Shown here piece after piece: positions 38,747 through 38,972 of a stretch of DNA of 38,972 nt. Every line of letters starts with the position of its first letter. The first letter of the stretch is position 1. The translations under genes were made by a program, and so were the position numbers. Under the pieces are notes generated by a model. The model had not been told where the DNA came from and made no database searches. It was given only the letters and a program-made list of their open reading frames with translations. The stretch comes from RGIG3159 sp045640565 (GTDB lineage: Bacteria > Bacillota > Clostridia > Oscillospirales > Oscillospiraceae): the NCBI GenBank assembly GCA_045640565.1, contig JAZUFG010000077.1:1-38972 (forward strand). Direction: 5' to 3'.

Positions 38747-38775
38747 ATTATAGTCGTGCAAATAATAAAATGCAA
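38747..38775 (-). promoter_or_regulatory. minD promoter
   Basis: TTGCAT (38775-38770), 17-nt spacer, TATAAT (38752-38747). Confidence 0.75.
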
Positions 38776-38809
38776 GGATTTTTTGTGCAAGCTGACGGAA
38801 AACAGCAAG

Positions 38810-38836
38810 AAAAAGCGGCGCTGCAGAAGCAGCGCC
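38810..38836 (-). terminator. Terminator of the right-edge gene
   Basis: GGCGCTGC, loop TTCT, GCAGCGCC, then GCTTTTTC on the minus strand, about 14 nt after the stop codon. Confidence 0.87.
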
Positions 38837-38849
38837 GGGAAGAACGGAT

Positions 38850-38972
38850 TTATTTTTCGTATCCCATTTTTACGGTCAGGTCCCCAAGACTTTTTTGATA
38901 TTGGGCAGGAGAAATTGCCCCATGAGAGAGGAAGGTGTCCAGAAGCTCTTTTTGCTGTTCAAATAGCCTGCG
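38850..38972 (-). CDS. 3' end of an unidentified gene (partial)
   Basis: The minus strand reads in from the right edge as a 40-codon open frame ending in TAA at 38852-38850, with an intrinsic terminator right after it. The tail contains FEQQKELLDTFLSHGAISPAQ and ends TVKMGYEK, a polar, helical sequence with sensible codon use. Too little is present to name a family. Confidence 0.6.
   Translation of the reverse strand, partial: RRLFEQQKELLDTFLSHGAISPAQYQKSLGDLTVKMGYEK

Overview
The window looks like a chromosomal segment of a low-to-mid GC Firmicute, most likely a member of the Clostridia. The evidence is strong AGGAGG-type ribosome binding sites, promoters of the TATAAT type with 17-nt spacers, and Firmicute gene orders: gdpP-rplI-dnaB, tilS-hpt-ftsH, and minD next to an mgsA homologue. 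I cannot name the genus from sequence alone. Most genes lie on the minus strand. Core genes look moderately GC-rich, while about 25.3-27.4 kb is visibly AT-richer (23 G+C in the 60 bases 26581-26640).

Layout. 1-1.2 kb: start of an unidentified gene and the class II aldolase fba. 1.4-2.0 kb: a HAD phosphatase on the plus strand. 2.1-9.7 kb: a minus-strand operon gdpP-rplI-dnaB-tilS-hpt-ftsH, covering c-di-AMP turnover, ribosome, replication, tRNA modification, purine salvage and membrane proteolysis. 9.9-15.4 kb: an operon of an N-acyl-D-amino-acid deacylase, a nitrilase-GDPD fusion, a C69 peptidase and dapF, which looks like amide/peptide scavenging joined to diaminopimelate metabolism. 15.5-19.7 kb: an RdgB-shikimate kinase fusion, a LarA-like protein and an Xaa-Pro aminopeptidase. 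20.0-25.0 kb: a helical repeat protein, a TIGR04255 protein, two transporters and alanine racemase.

25.0-28.3 kb is an accessory region bounded by inverted copies of a short intergenic repeat. It holds two loci of similar design, each with a promoter, a structured RNA, an intrinsic terminator and then a protein gene. One is a complete type III toxin-antitoxin system (ToxI-like pseudoknot repeats plus a ToxN/AbiQ toxin). The other is a DUF3800 protein preceded by its own strongly promoted, terminated small RNA, and is the best candidate here for a poorly described RNA-protein system. About 1.1 kb of repeat- and hairpin-rich DNA without a convincing gene follows.

28.3-33.3 kb (plus strand): a MATE transporter overlapping cca, then a RpiR-type regulator, and a URO-D family protein with its own promoter. 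33.4-38.97 kb (minus strand): a lipoprotein, then minD - mgsA-like - hisS - aspS, and the end of an unidentified gene at the right edge. Other unusual points are an MgsA homologue lacking its catalytic Asp and His residues, and a set of promoters whose -35 box reads TTGC rather than TTGA.
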